This document shows positions 26,316 through 34,737 of a stretch of DNA of 64,000 nucleotides, one piece after another (position 1 is the stretch's first letter; each line of letters starts with the position of its first letter). The notes under the pieces are model-generated. The model did not search any database and was not told the DNA's origin. It saw only the letters and a list, made by a program, of their open reading frames with translations. This stretch comes from an uncultured Acetatifactor sp. (GTDB lineage Bacteria; Bacillota; Clostridia; Lachnospirales; Lachnospiraceae): NCBI GenBank assembly GCA_910585665.1, contig CAJUFI010000001.1:94627-158626 (forward strand), in the 5' to 3' direction. A program made the position numbers and the translations under genes.

Positions 26316-27377
26316 ATGAAGCAATCTTTTCACATTCCACTTCCGGCTGTCGATTTCGCCCCGCCCCGCTATGTGTGCCCCCGGGCCGTCAAGCCTTTCG
26401 TGCTGGACGGACGGCTGGACAAAGATTTCTGGGCGGACGTCCCTTTCACGGATGATTTCCTTGATATCGAAGGGGATCATATGCCCACGCCCCGCTTCCG
26501 CACCCGGGTGAAAATGCAGTGGGACGACAAGAATCTCTATATCGGGGCTGTCCTTGAGGGCAACGAAATCTGGGCTCATCAGACAGAGCGGGACTGCGTC
26601 ATTTTCCAGGATAACGACTTCGAGATTTTCATCGATCCCGATTCGGACACCCATGTCTACATTGAGTTCGAGATGAACGCCAGGAACACTGTCTGGGACC
26701 TGCTGCTGAGCAAGCCCTACAGAGACAACGGTAAGGCCATCAACGGATACGACATCCATGGCCTCCAGACCGCCGTACATATCGATGGGAAGCTCAATGA
26801 AGTCAACAGCGAGAACCAGCGCTGGTCGGTGGAGGTCGTCATCCCCTTTGCCGAAATCGGATCCTGCTCTTACGGGAACGCATCCCCGAAGGACGGCGAT
26901 TTCTACCGCGTCAATTTCTCCAGAGTCCAGTGGAAAGCGGACGAAAAGGACGGTGCCTGGGCAAAGCGCATCAACCCGGAGACCGATGCCCCTTATCCGG
27001 AGGACAACTGGGTATGGGCTCCTACCGGGGTGATCAATATCCATTATCCGGAATTGTGGGGCTATGTCTTCTTCTCGGACGGCAGCAGGGACAGCTCTTC
27101 CTACCAGATACCAGAGGACGAGAAAATCAAATGGGAGCTGCGCAAGCTGTATTATGCCCAGCAGATGCACTGGGATATCCACGGATGCTTCACCGATTCC
27201 CTGGATACCCTGAAAGACCTGCTGGCGGCCCACAGCCCGAAGCATGCCCACACGGTCTCACCCGCCGACTACACGATTGCGGCATCAGCCCATCAATTCG
27301 AGATCAGCTGCAGCAACCAGGCCGGGGACGGCGTGATTTCCATATTCGCCGACGGCAACGTCGACTGCTACAAATGA
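26316..27377 (+). CDS. Carbohydrate-binding family 9-like (DOMON-fold) protein
   Basis: 353 residues. Typical family-9-like pattern: KPFVLDGRLDKDFWADVPFTDDF near the N-terminus, TRVKMQWDDKNLYIGAVLE, DNDFEIFIDPDSDTHVYIEFEMNARNTVWDLLL, RWSVEVVIPFAEI and RVNFSRVQW. No catalytic domain and no signal peptide. ATG 26316 with AGGAG eight bases upstream is chosen over the 26163 extension, which crosses the promoter. Members bind sugar-like ligands and often occur near glycoside hydrolases; here it is divergent from GH18. Function beyond ligand binding is not known. Confidence 0.85.
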   Translation: MKQSFHIPLPAVDFAPPRYVCPRAVKPFVLDGRLDKDFWADVPFTDDFLDIEGDHMPTPRFRTRVKMQWDDKNLYIGAVLEGNEIWAHQTERDCVIFQDNDFEIFIDPDSDTHVYIEFEMNARNTVWDLLLSKPYRDNGKAINGYDIHGLQTAVHIDGKLNEVNSENQRWSVEVVIPFAEIGSCSYGNASPKDGDFYRVNFSRVQWKADEKDGAWAKRINPETDAPYPEDNWVWAPTGVINIHYPELWGYVFFSDGSRDSSSYQIPEDEKIKWELRKLYYAQQMHWDIHGCFTDSLDTLKDLLAAHSPKHAHTVSPADYTIAASAHQFEISCSNQAGDGVISIFADGNVDCYK

Positions 27378-27411
27378 CGCCTTTTCACCGCTGATCGATA
27401 TACGGTTCCTT

Positions 27412-27446
27412 ATGGCAGGAAGTCCTCTGAAAGGATTTCCTGCCAT
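27412..27446. terminator. Hairpin terminator between convergent genes
   Basis: ATGGCAGGAA pairs with TTCCTGCCAT, extended by TCCT/AGGA, with a T-rich stretch after it. It lies between the CBM9-like gene (plus) and the transglutaminase-like gene (minus). Confidence 0.75.
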
Positions 27447-27457
27447 GTCTTTGCCCT

Positions 27458-29998
27458 CTATTCTTTCACCAGACGGACCAGCACGTCCACGCATCCCACA
27501 TTGTAGCCGCTGACGCACCACAGGCTCTCCCTGCTTCCCTGGGTCACGCAGATGTAGGGCAGGTTCTTGATGGATACCTGGGTGAGTTTCTCCAGTTCAG
27601 GAAGAACAGCCTCGAAGTCCCCATACCATATCTTCATGTCCGGATAGTCCGCCGTCACCTTCTTCAGGGTGGGATCCGCCAGCCCCTGGGAATTCTGTAG
27701 GATCAGGTTCAGCCTGCATTTGGGGAAGCCGTTCATCTTCTTTATCTCCAGCAGCTCATTGAACACATGTTCGGTAGGTTCCTTGCCCGGCTCGCCGAAG
27801 ATCAGGATCCCTGTCTCCTCCCCGCATACGGCGCTGCTGTCCACGGACTTGCCCTCCCTGTCCTTCACGGTGAACGCAGGCAGTCCGGTGCGGTGCATCA
27901 AATCCTCTTTCTTCAGCTGGATGCACTCCAGTTCGAAAGTCGCTTCCTCACCCTCGCGAATGCGGAAAATGAGGCTCCTCCCCAGCACATCGCCTGTACT
28001 GGTGCGGTCGCTGGTGACGATGCGGTACTCTCCCGGCGCCAGCTTTACGGTCATGGCATCCCCCTGGAATTTATGCTCCCAGAGATGCAGCGTGCAGTAG
28101 CTGCCGTCCTCCTGACGCCTGCCGACGGTGAACTGGCTGTAGTAATCCGGCTTCTTTTCCTCATGATTGGTCAGGACCAGGGTTCCGCTCTTCTCGAATT
28201 CCCTATGCACATACCGGAAGCTGCCGTCCATGTAATACTGGGGCTCCATGTAGACACGGTCAAAACGGGCAGGGATTCCGAAGGAGCGCAGCACGGCGAT
28301 GAACAGGATTGCCCGGGATACCGGTGTGGCAGCCTTCATCTCACAGGCGCTCTTGGGGACGGAGTAGATGGTGTGGTACTCCTTCTCCGGATAGAAGCCA
28401 ATCTCCTTCTCCAGGCAGTTCCACAGGGCCATGGGATCCTCCCTGATCTCCTCTGCGCGCCCGGCAAAGCGCTCCCTGAGATAAGCGCGGTAAGGCGTGG
28501 CCGTCTCGTGGTGAATGCGCTGGGCCAGCAGGTTCCAGGTGAAGACTTCCTCCGGGTATTCGTCCCGGAAATCGAAAGCAGACAGTGCATCCGCCAGGAC
28601 TTCCTCCGTGATGTCCCTGCAGTCCTTCTGGGAAATCACGCCCAGGAGCATATCCTTTTCTGCTTTTCCGATATTGGGATAGTCTTTCTCCAGGAAACTT
28701 CGGATCTCCGCGAAATTCCCCTTGGACTGCTCCAATACTTTTGCTGTATTTTTGTAGCCTTTCCACTGCTCCGCAAAGGCTTCGTCGTAATAGCTGTCCA
28801 GCCTGGCCTGGCGAATCCGTGCGCCCTCTTCGTTCCTTTTGTCCTGATAAGCCGCTTGCTCCGGCGTCATGTCCACGGAGGACACCACTGCCGATTCCGG
28901 TGCCACCAGATGGTAGGAAGTCCAGCCCTCCGGCGTCGTTTCCCCGAAGACAATCTCCGCTTCCTGGCTTTCCCTCACATTGGCGAAGACGGACATGGAT
29001 TTTCCCTCATACAGGACGTGCAGATGTATGCTCCCCTGGCCCATGGAAAGGCGACATACCCCCTCCGCGTCCGTGTCCAGCACAGCCACCGGGAAAAATT
29101 CCGCGGAATTGATGATTTCAAAGCGCACCGTCGCACCTGCCAGAGGCCTGCCGTCCTTATCCTTTACTTTCAAGGTGAACGGAACCGTGTGGGCATACCG
29201 CTTCCCCTGGTTCACCAGGGCGCAGCAACCGTCCTGCTCTGTGATTTCCTCTACGCCCTCTTCCAGGTTGCCGAACACCCTTGTGTGCGCAATCATCGCG
29301 CGGGAGGCGGCATAGGGGAACCAGCCGTTGTTCATGACAGGCTGGGGCTCACAGGCTCCGGTGTAGAACCAGCCGTCCTCGCAGAAGATCTCCACCCAGG
29401 CATGATTGTCATCGCTGTGGCTCCACCGGGGCACATACACCTGCCTTGCGGGGATTCCCACGCTGCGCAGGACGGATGTGAGGAACGTGGACTCCTCTCC
29501 GCAGCGGCCGAAGCCTCCCCGGTATACTGTCATCGGAGAAGCGGTCCTGAGGGACGTGGAACGGTAGGTGGCCTGCTCATAGCACCAGTTGTTGAGCTCC
29601 AGAGCCGCCTCCTTGCGGTTCATCCCCTTCACACGGTCTATTGTTTTGTCATAAAAGAATCTGCGGCATTCCGTGATATCCTCGGAATTGATACGGTGGG
29701 ACAGCACATATTGGAAGAAGTACGCTTCGGACACGCCCTCCAGGAACGGGGAATGCTCCAGCAGGAACGCGCCGTGGCCGGCATAGCTTCGGATGACTTC
29801 AAAGCTGTAGGCGCCTACGTCGCTCAGGGGCATGTAGGCGTACAGATACTGCGCCAGCAGCTTCTCCGGCTCCTCCAGAGACTCCACGCCGGCGGTGATC
29901 TTCTCTTTCCTCTCGGCAAAAAACGCGGTCGCCGCGTCATAGTCGCTCCGGATGCGATTCTTGATTTCTTCTGAGAATGTTATTTTGTACTTGCTCAT
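27458..29998 (-). CDS. Large transglutaminase-like protein
   Basis: 846 residues from ATG 29998. The N-terminal transglutaminase-like core has the catalytic Cys in GGFGRCGEEST (about residue 179) and the His in NHAWVEIF. A middle region holds an Ig-like segment (FTLKVKDKDGRPLAGATVRFEI). A second copy of the core fold follows near residue 585 (ATPVSRAILFIAVLRSFGIPARFDRVYM) but lacks the cysteine. The C-terminus ends in a thioredoxin-like segment (TGILIFGEPGKEPTEHVFNE). No signal peptide. Such proteins may act as peptidases or peptide cross-linkers; the substrate is unknown. The next gene upstream is an oxidoreductase about 200 bp away. Confidence 0.83.
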   Translation of the reverse strand: MSKYKITFSEEIKNRIRSDYDAATAFFAERKEKITAGVESLEEPEKLLAQYLYAYMPLSDVGAYSFEVIRSYAGHGAFLLEHSPFLEGVSEAYFFQYVLSHRINSEDITECRRFFYDKTIDRVKGMNRKEAALELNNWCYEQATYRSTSLRTASPMTVYRGGFGRCGEESTFLTSVLRSVGIPARQVYVPRWSHSDDNHAWVEIFCEDGWFYTGACEPQPVMNNGWFPYAASRAMIAHTRVFGNLEEGVEEITEQDGCCALVNQGKRYAHTVPFTLKVKDKDGRPLAGATVRFEIINSAEFFPVAVLDTDAEGVCRLSMGQGSIHLHVLYEGKSMSVFANVRESQEAEIVFGETTPEGWTSYHLVAPESAVVSSVDMTPEQAAYQDKRNEEGARIRQARLDSYYDEAFAEQWKGYKNTAKVLEQSKGNFAEIRSFLEKDYPNIGKAEKDMLLGVISQKDCRDITEEVLADALSAFDFRDEYPEEVFTWNLLAQRIHHETATPYRAYLRERFAGRAEEIREDPMALWNCLEKEIGFYPEKEYHTIYSVPKSACEMKAATPVSRAILFIAVLRSFGIPARFDRVYMEPQYYMDGSFRYVHREFEKSGTLVLTNHEEKKPDYYSQFTVGRRQEDGSYCTLHLWEHKFQGDAMTVKLAPGEYRIVTSDRTSTGDVLGRSLIFRIREGEEATFELECIQLKKEDLMHRTGLPAFTVKDREGKSVDSSAVCGEETGILIFGEPGKEPTEHVFNELLEIKKMNGFPKCRLNLILQNSQGLADPTLKKVTADYPDMKIWYGDFEAVLPELEKLTQVSIKNLPYICVTQGSRESLWCVSGYNVGCVDVLVRLVKE

Positions 29999-30198
29999 AT
30001 TCTTTCTGTCTCGCTTTCTTCTTGCATATTTTTTGTTTCTTTTTTTCCACGCCAAGCAGCCGGGACAGATGCCCTGCTTTTTCACGCAAGGCATCGCCCC
30101 GGCTTTGCTCAATCCATAGGAAACCTGCGGGGAATCCTTCCCCTTGCAAAAGCCATGATCATCTAAACTGTCACCTGATTTATTGTTTTTGCTTCAGC

Positions 30199-31308
30199 TC
30201 ATGAATCCAGTACGCCAGGCATCCCGCCGCGCTGCATGATGGGGGTCTTCTCGAAGCGGGATTCGATGGGTACGATCCGCTTTTCTTTCCCGCTGGTGGC
30301 AAAACCTTCCATAATCTCCAGCACATGATAGGTCATGTCCGCGTTGGCCCTGGGCTTTCTGCCGGAAGAGATGGCCTTCGCCGCGTCCGCAAGGCCAAGG
30401 GCGCGGCTGTTGTCCTTATAGGAGAATGCCAGAGGAATCTCCTGCGCAGTGCCGTGTTCAGGACGGAGCAGCTTCACCGGGCCGCCGAATCCGTTGGGGT
30501 CGGGCACATACAGGGTACCTTCCGAGCCGTAAATCTCCAGGCGGGCCTGGCTCTCATAGTACACATCAAAGGTGGTGAACAGGGTGCCGATGACGCCGCT
30601 CTCGAAGGACATGGTGCCCGCATAGTAAGTGGGAACGTCCACATCTATGGTCTCGCCGAAATGCTCCTTGCTGGTGATAAGGCGCCGGGGGAAGGAGGAT
30701 TTCGTCATGGCGAACACCTCGCTCACATTGCCCAGCAGATTGACCAGGGCGGTCAAATAGTAGGGGCCCATATCGAACATGGGGCCGCCGCCGTATTTAT
30801 AGTAGAACTCCGGATCCGGGTGCCAGGATTCATGTCCATGGCAGATCATGAACCCGGCGGCTCCCAGGGGCGCTCCGATATAGCCGTCCTCTATCAGCTT
30901 TCTACAGGTCTGGATTCCTGCCCCCAGGAAGGTGTCGGGGGCTCCGCCCAGCATCAGGCCTTTTTCTTTGCTCAGCGCCAGGAGTTCCCTGCCCTCCTGC
31001 AGGGACGCTCCCAGGGGCTTCTCGGAATACACATGCTTCCCGGCGTTCAGGGCCGCCTTGGACACTTCATAGTGCTCATAGGGGCGCGTCAGATTCAGGA
31101 CGATGTCTACCTCAGGGTCATCGAACAGCTCATACATATCCTTGTAAAGCTTGGGGATATTGTATTTCTCCACAGCGTTCTCCGCCCGCTCACGAATCAG
31201 GTCGCAGACACCGATGATTTCTATCTCTTTGAAAGTGTTCGTGATGTTTTCCAGATAGATTCCGCTGATGGCACCGATTCCCACAATGCCGATTTTCGTT
31301 GTCTTCAT
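30199..31308 (-). CDS. Gfo/Idh/MocA-family oxidoreductase
   Basis: 369 residues. N-terminal Rossmann domain (IGIVGIGAISGIYLENI) for NAD(P), the conserved lysine motif SEKPLGASL (about residue 96), and a C-terminal substrate domain with GGGPMFDMGPYYLTAL. These enzymes oxidise or reduce sugar-type alcohols. AGGAGG lies before the ATG. It forms a minus-strand group with the ThuA-like protein (32 bp upstream) and a second Gfo/Idh/MocA protein, a set typical of unusual-sugar catabolism. Confidence 0.93.
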   Translation of the reverse strand: MKTTKIGIVGIGAISGIYLENITNTFKEIEIIGVCDLIRERAENAVEKYNIPKLYKDMYELFDDPEVDIVLNLTRPYEHYEVSKAALNAGKHVYSEKPLGASLQEGRELLALSKEKGLMLGGAPDTFLGAGIQTCRKLIEDGYIGAPLGAAGFMICHGHESWHPDPEFYYKYGGGPMFDMGPYYLTALVNLLGNVSEVFAMTKSSFPRRLITSKEHFGETIDVDVPTYYAGTMSFESGVIGTLFTTFDVYYESQARLEIYGSEGTLYVPDPNGFGGPVKLLRPEHGTAQEIPLAFSYKDNSRALGLADAAKAISSGRKPRANADMTYHVLEIMEGFATSGKEKRIVPIESRFEKTPIMQRGGMPGVLDS

Positions 31309-31339
31309 AAAAACCTCCTATTTCGGTTCCGCATCCCCA

Positions 31340-32062
31340 TCAATACATTTTCGCATTGTTCTCAAAGCGTTCTGTGGTCAGACCGCGCTCCTGGGCCAGG
31401 GCCTTTCCTTCGGCGGCCCAGAGCATCCCTCTGCGCATCAGCTCCTGGGCATTGGGGGACTTGTCGAACACGTCGTCGTGATGTCCCAGGGAGCAGTAGA
31501 ACACTCTGCCGTTCCCCCAGTATTTCGTCCAGGCCACAGGCATGTCGATGGGCTTGTTGGATATGTGATAGTAATGTACCAGCGGGAATCTGGTGCTGGC
31601 CAACACCTCTATGGACGGATCCACATGTAGATAATAGTGCTCGCTGCACACCTGGAAGTCATCCAGTCCCTCCGTGATGGGGCTGGCTCCGTGATGGATG
31701 TTCACCGTGTACTCTATGCCGTCTCCGCCGGGATGGCTCACCCACTGGCCGCCCGTGATGAACTGCCACTCGGTGTTCTGGCGGAAGGAATCGCACATGC
31801 CGCCGTGGCAGCCCGCGATTCCTGCGCCCTTGCCAATGGCTTTCGAGATGTTCTGGGTGTACTCCCAGGGAAGGTCGCCGCCCGTCCAGCAGGGCACGAA
31901 CAAATCGTACTCCAGCAGCTTCTCCCCGTCCGCCAGGCAGTCCAGCGTGTCCGAAATCTCCACGGCAAACCCTTCCGCTTCCAACAGGCGTCCAAAGCGT
32001 GCAGCTACCAGCTGGGGCTCGTGACCGTCCCATCCGCCCTGAAAAATCAAAGCTTTCTTCAT
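31340..32062 (-). CDS. ThuA-like domain protein
   Basis: 240 residues, a class I glutamine-amidotransferase-like fold. Motifs KKALIFQGGWDGHEPQLVA at the start, GAGIAGCHGGMCDSF in the middle and VFYCSLGHHDDVF near the end match ThuA (trehalose utilisation) proteins. The nucleophile position reads GCHGG. ThuA with Gfo/Idh/MocA partners acts in oxidation and isomerisation of disaccharides such as trehalose via keto intermediates. AGAAGGAGGG precedes the ATG. Confidence 0.9.
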   Translation of the reverse strand: MKKALIFQGGWDGHEPQLVAARFGRLLEAEGFAVEISDTLDCLADGEKLLEYDLFVPCWTGGDLPWEYTQNISKAIGKGAGIAGCHGGMCDSFRQNTEWQFITGGQWVSHPGGDGIEYTVNIHHGASPITEGLDDFQVCSEHYYLHVDPSIEVLASTRFPLVHYYHISNKPIDMPVAWTKYWGNGRVFYCSLGHHDDVFDKSPNAQELMRRGMLWAAEGKALAQERGLTTERFENNAKMY

Positions 32063-32149
32063 ATTGCCCTCCTTCTATATCTAAATCTACCCAATCTTCT
32101 TTCCTGATTCCCTGCTTCTCGCTGACTGCATCTGCCCCTTTGCGGGCAA

Positions 32150-33208
32150 TCAGATATCACAGGCAGCCGCGCCGCCATGTTTGTTGATTTCAAACAGCAG
32201 ATCGATCAGCTTCATGACGCGCAGACATTGCTCCGGTTTCACAATCAGCTCCTGAGTCCCCTCGATAGCTCCGACCACATTCTTGTAATAATCAGCCCAG
32301 TCCGTCTTCACTTCCGGCAGCTCCAGAATCTGCTGGGTGTGGGCCGGGCGGGGCGCCATAGTCCTGGTAGGGCCTGCAGCGGTATAGACGATGTCATCTG
32401 CCCAGGCCATCTCCTCGGCGTTTTCCGCCAGCTTCACAATCCGGCCGTTGCATTCCCAGTCCTCCACCACCATAGTGCCGTCCGTGCAGGACACATGCCA
32501 CCTGGGATGGTTGATGAAGCAGTTGGTGGAGAATTCCAGCAGCGCGGACACGCCGGCCTCAAACTTCAGGAACACCTTCACATTGTCGTCCACCTCACCG
32601 GAGAAGACTGTCTCCAGATGGCAGGACGCGGAGACCACTTTCCCCGGAATCATGTCCAGCAGCTGATCCAGCAGATGGACGCCCCAGTCCAGCAGCATGC
32701 CACCGCCGTTCTCGCGATAGCCACGCCAGCCGTGCATGGAGCCCCGGGAGCCCTGCACCCTGGTCTCGATGAAATAGGGCTTACCGATGGTGCCCTCCTC
32801 CAGCGCTTTCCGGACGATTCTGTAGTCCCTGTCCCAGCGCCTGTTCTGGTGCACCGTGAATATCTTTCCGGTCTCTTTGGACACGGCAATCACCTCTTCC
32901 AGTTCTGCCGCGTTCATGGTCACGGGCTTCTCGCAGATGACATTCTTCCCGGCCCTCATGCAGGCGATGGAGTAATCCTTGTGGAAGTTGTTGGGGACGG
33001 CGATGGTCACCAGGTCCACTTCCTTATCCGCCAGCAGTTCTTCCGCGCTCTCGTAGGCATACAGGCCCTTCTGCTTCATGCCCTCCCGCACTTCGGGGCG
33101 GATATCATAGGCTCCCTTGACGGTGAAGTCCGGGAAGTTCTCCCTAATCATGCTGTGATGCCATCCGGCCATGCCGCCATACCCGATGAATGCAATTACA
33201 TGTTTCAT
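32150..33208 (-). CDS. Gfo/Idh/MocA-family oxidoreductase (second copy)
   Basis: 352 residues. Rossmann start VIAFIGYGGMAGWHHSMI, lysine motif ICEKPVTMNAAELEE, and C-terminal domain with ENGGGMLLDWGVHLLDQLLDMIPG. Only modest similarity to the copy at 30199, so it is not a recent duplicate. GAGGAATTGAC precedes the ATG. First gene of the oxidoreductase-ThuA-oxidoreductase group, with a promoter about 270 bp upstream. Confidence 0.93.
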   Translation of the reverse strand: MKHVIAFIGYGGMAGWHHSMIRENFPDFTVKGAYDIRPEVREGMKQKGLYAYESAEELLADKEVDLVTIAVPNNFHKDYSIACMRAGKNVICEKPVTMNAAELEEVIAVSKETGKIFTVHQNRRWDRDYRIVRKALEEGTIGKPYFIETRVQGSRGSMHGWRGYRENGGGMLLDWGVHLLDQLLDMIPGKVVSASCHLETVFSGEVDDNVKVFLKFEAGVSALLEFSTNCFINHPRWHVSCTDGTMVVEDWECNGRIVKLAENAEEMAWADDIVYTAAGPTRTMAPRPAHTQQILELPEVKTDWADYYKNVVGAIEGTQELIVKPEQCLRVMKLIDLLFEINKHGGAAACDI

Positions 33209-33472
33209 GTCAATTCCTCGCTTTCTGCTTTTTTATCGTGCCCGCTTCACATTATCCGCATTTTCTATGCTTTCTTTTTCTGATTAATTATTGCGTTTTC
33301 CGCTCATTCGTCACCGCAAATGCCAATCTATGGCTTTTTGTTCCCGTATTGCTTCTCGCAGAAGATTTTCCCGGCATTTTCGCCTTTTTCCCGGCTGATT
33401 TCCTCTGCGTTTTTTGCAGTTTTTGCCTGTTTCTTCTGTGGGCCTCTCTTTTCGTTCTGCTTATTTGTGGAT

Positions 33473-33502
33473 ATTTTATCATATATAAACCGGAATGTCC
33501 AA
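33473..33502 (-). promoter_or_regulatory. Possible promoter of the Gfo/ThuA/Gfo group
   Basis: Minus-strand TTGGAC (33497-33502), 18-bp spacer, TAAAAT (33473-33478). The leader of about 260 bp to the ATG at 33208 is pyrimidine-rich on the plus strand and has no credible gene. Confidence 0.45.
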
Positions 33503-33665
33503 CGTACAGCGCAACAAAAACCACTCATTTATTGCTGTCCGCAACACTGACCCAGGACTCCGGAAGGCTCCGTCCGCCACCTGATTGCACCTGTTTTATT
33601 GTTTGTTGACATTGTAGCATGCGCAGGCTATAATAACAACCATATCGCGCAGCAAAAATACCATA

Positions 33666-33765
33666 GGAATTGCCGGAAAATAGCTGATACAACTTCTTTA
33701 GAGAAAAGCCCGGAAATACAAGGAAAACAGCTTTAAACTCGCATCAGTCATTTGTAGACACTTCC
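33666..33765. mobile_element. 100-bp MITE, family A, copy 2
   Basis: Begins GGAATTGCCGGAAAATAGCTG and ends GTAGACACTTCC. Flanks are ATA and TTA, an imperfect 3-bp duplication. It ends 24 bp upstream of the AraC start codon at 33790, inside that gene's leader. Confidence 0.85.
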
Positions 33766-33789
33766 TTATTGCCACGGGAGGGATTCCTT

Positions 33790-34584
33790 ATGATTGTCCC
33801 GTTCTATGAATATGGCCACAACCAGCTGTCCGCCTCTTCCGGCCATCAGCTCCACTTCCCGCTCCATCTGCACAATTGTCCGGAAATGATCCTGATTCGC
33901 GCCGGTTCCATGAGGGCTCAGATAGGCGACCGGGAATACACGCTCCAGGCCGGGGATCTGGCCATCATCCTGCCCAACATAACCCACTCTTACCATACGC
34001 TGACCTCACCGGAGGAGACCTTGCTCGACCTGATCACCTGCGGCCACAATCCCCAGTCCGCCCTGCCCCGTCAGCTGTCGGGCCGCATATTGACCGAGCC
34101 GGTCAAACCGATTGCTTCCTATCATCCCGATGTGGCCTACGCTTTCAGCGCCCTGCTGTCGGAGGCAGGCAACACGGACAGCGCCCCCATCGTTTCCGCT
34201 TATCTTCAGATACTCTGGCACCGTCTCCTGCCTTCACTGGATACCGCGGATGCCATGACGCCCACCACGTCCAACCTGGCCGCCACCCTGATCACCTATG
34301 TGACAGAGCGGTTCCGCTCCCCGCTCTCCCTGGATTCCCTGTCCAGAGAACTGGGCGTGTCCCGCTTCCACATCTCCCGCATCTTCACCCAGGTGCTCCA
34401 CACCGGCTTCTATGAATATGTCAATGCCCTGCGGATCAATTATGCAAAGGAACTGCTGCTGGACAGCGAATACAAGATTCTGGATATCGCGGAGATGTCA
34501 GGTTTCCAAAGCCAGCAGACCTTCAACCGCATTTTCCGCGACTTCTGCGGCATGCCCCCTTCCGCATACAGAAAGCAGCATTGA
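33790..34584 (+). CDS. AraC-family transcriptional regulator
   Basis: 264 residues. Cupin-like ligand domain (HFPLHLHNCPEMILIRAGSM, LQAGDLAIILPNITHSYH) and a C-terminal pair of helix-turn-helix motifs (LSLDSLSRELGVSRFHISRIF and YKILDIAEMSGFQSQQTFNRIF) ending MPPSAYRKQH. The ATG at 33790 has GGGAGGG eight bases upstream. It is divergent from the Gfo/ThuA/Gfo group and convergent with the GH29 gene, so it probably controls sugar genes here. A family A MITE lies directly before it. Confidence 0.9.
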   Translation: MIVPFYEYGHNQLSASSGHQLHFPLHLHNCPEMILIRAGSMRAQIGDREYTLQAGDLAIILPNITHSYHTLTSPEETLLDLITCGHNPQSALPRQLSGRILTEPVKPIASYHPDVAYAFSALLSEAGNTDSAPIVSAYLQILWHRLLPSLDTADAMTPTTSNLAATLITYVTERFRSPLSLDSLSRELGVSRFHISRIFTQVLHTGFYEYVNALRINYAKELLLDSEYKILDIAEMSGFQSQQTFNRIFRDFCGMPPSAYRKQH

Positions 34585-34664
34585 AAACAGGTGCCTCCGC
34601 CTGCTAAGCCAGGCTCGCGATTTCAGAATCCCGGAAATCCTCTGCGCGATGGACAGAAGGAAAC

Positions 34665-34699
34665 AGAGCGGATATATGCATGCAGCCTATGTCCGCTCT
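34665..34699 (+). terminator. Hairpin terminator after the AraC gene
   Basis: AGAGCGGA pairs with TCCGCTCT, followed by GCTTTTCTTTG. Confidence 0.7.
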
Positions 34700-34737
34700 G
34701 CTTTTCTTTGTTCTGCCTCAGTTACCCGCCAGGAGCA

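Noticed and set aside
27767..29974. 735-codon plus-strand frame opposite the transglutaminase-like gene
   Set aside because: Antisense to a gene with a catalytic Cys-His core; composition is not protein-like.
33190..33609. 139-codon plus-strand frame before the AraC gene
   Set aside because: Phe/Leu/Cys-rich translation of a pyrimidine-rich leader, no ribosome binding site, overlaps a probable minus-strand promoter.
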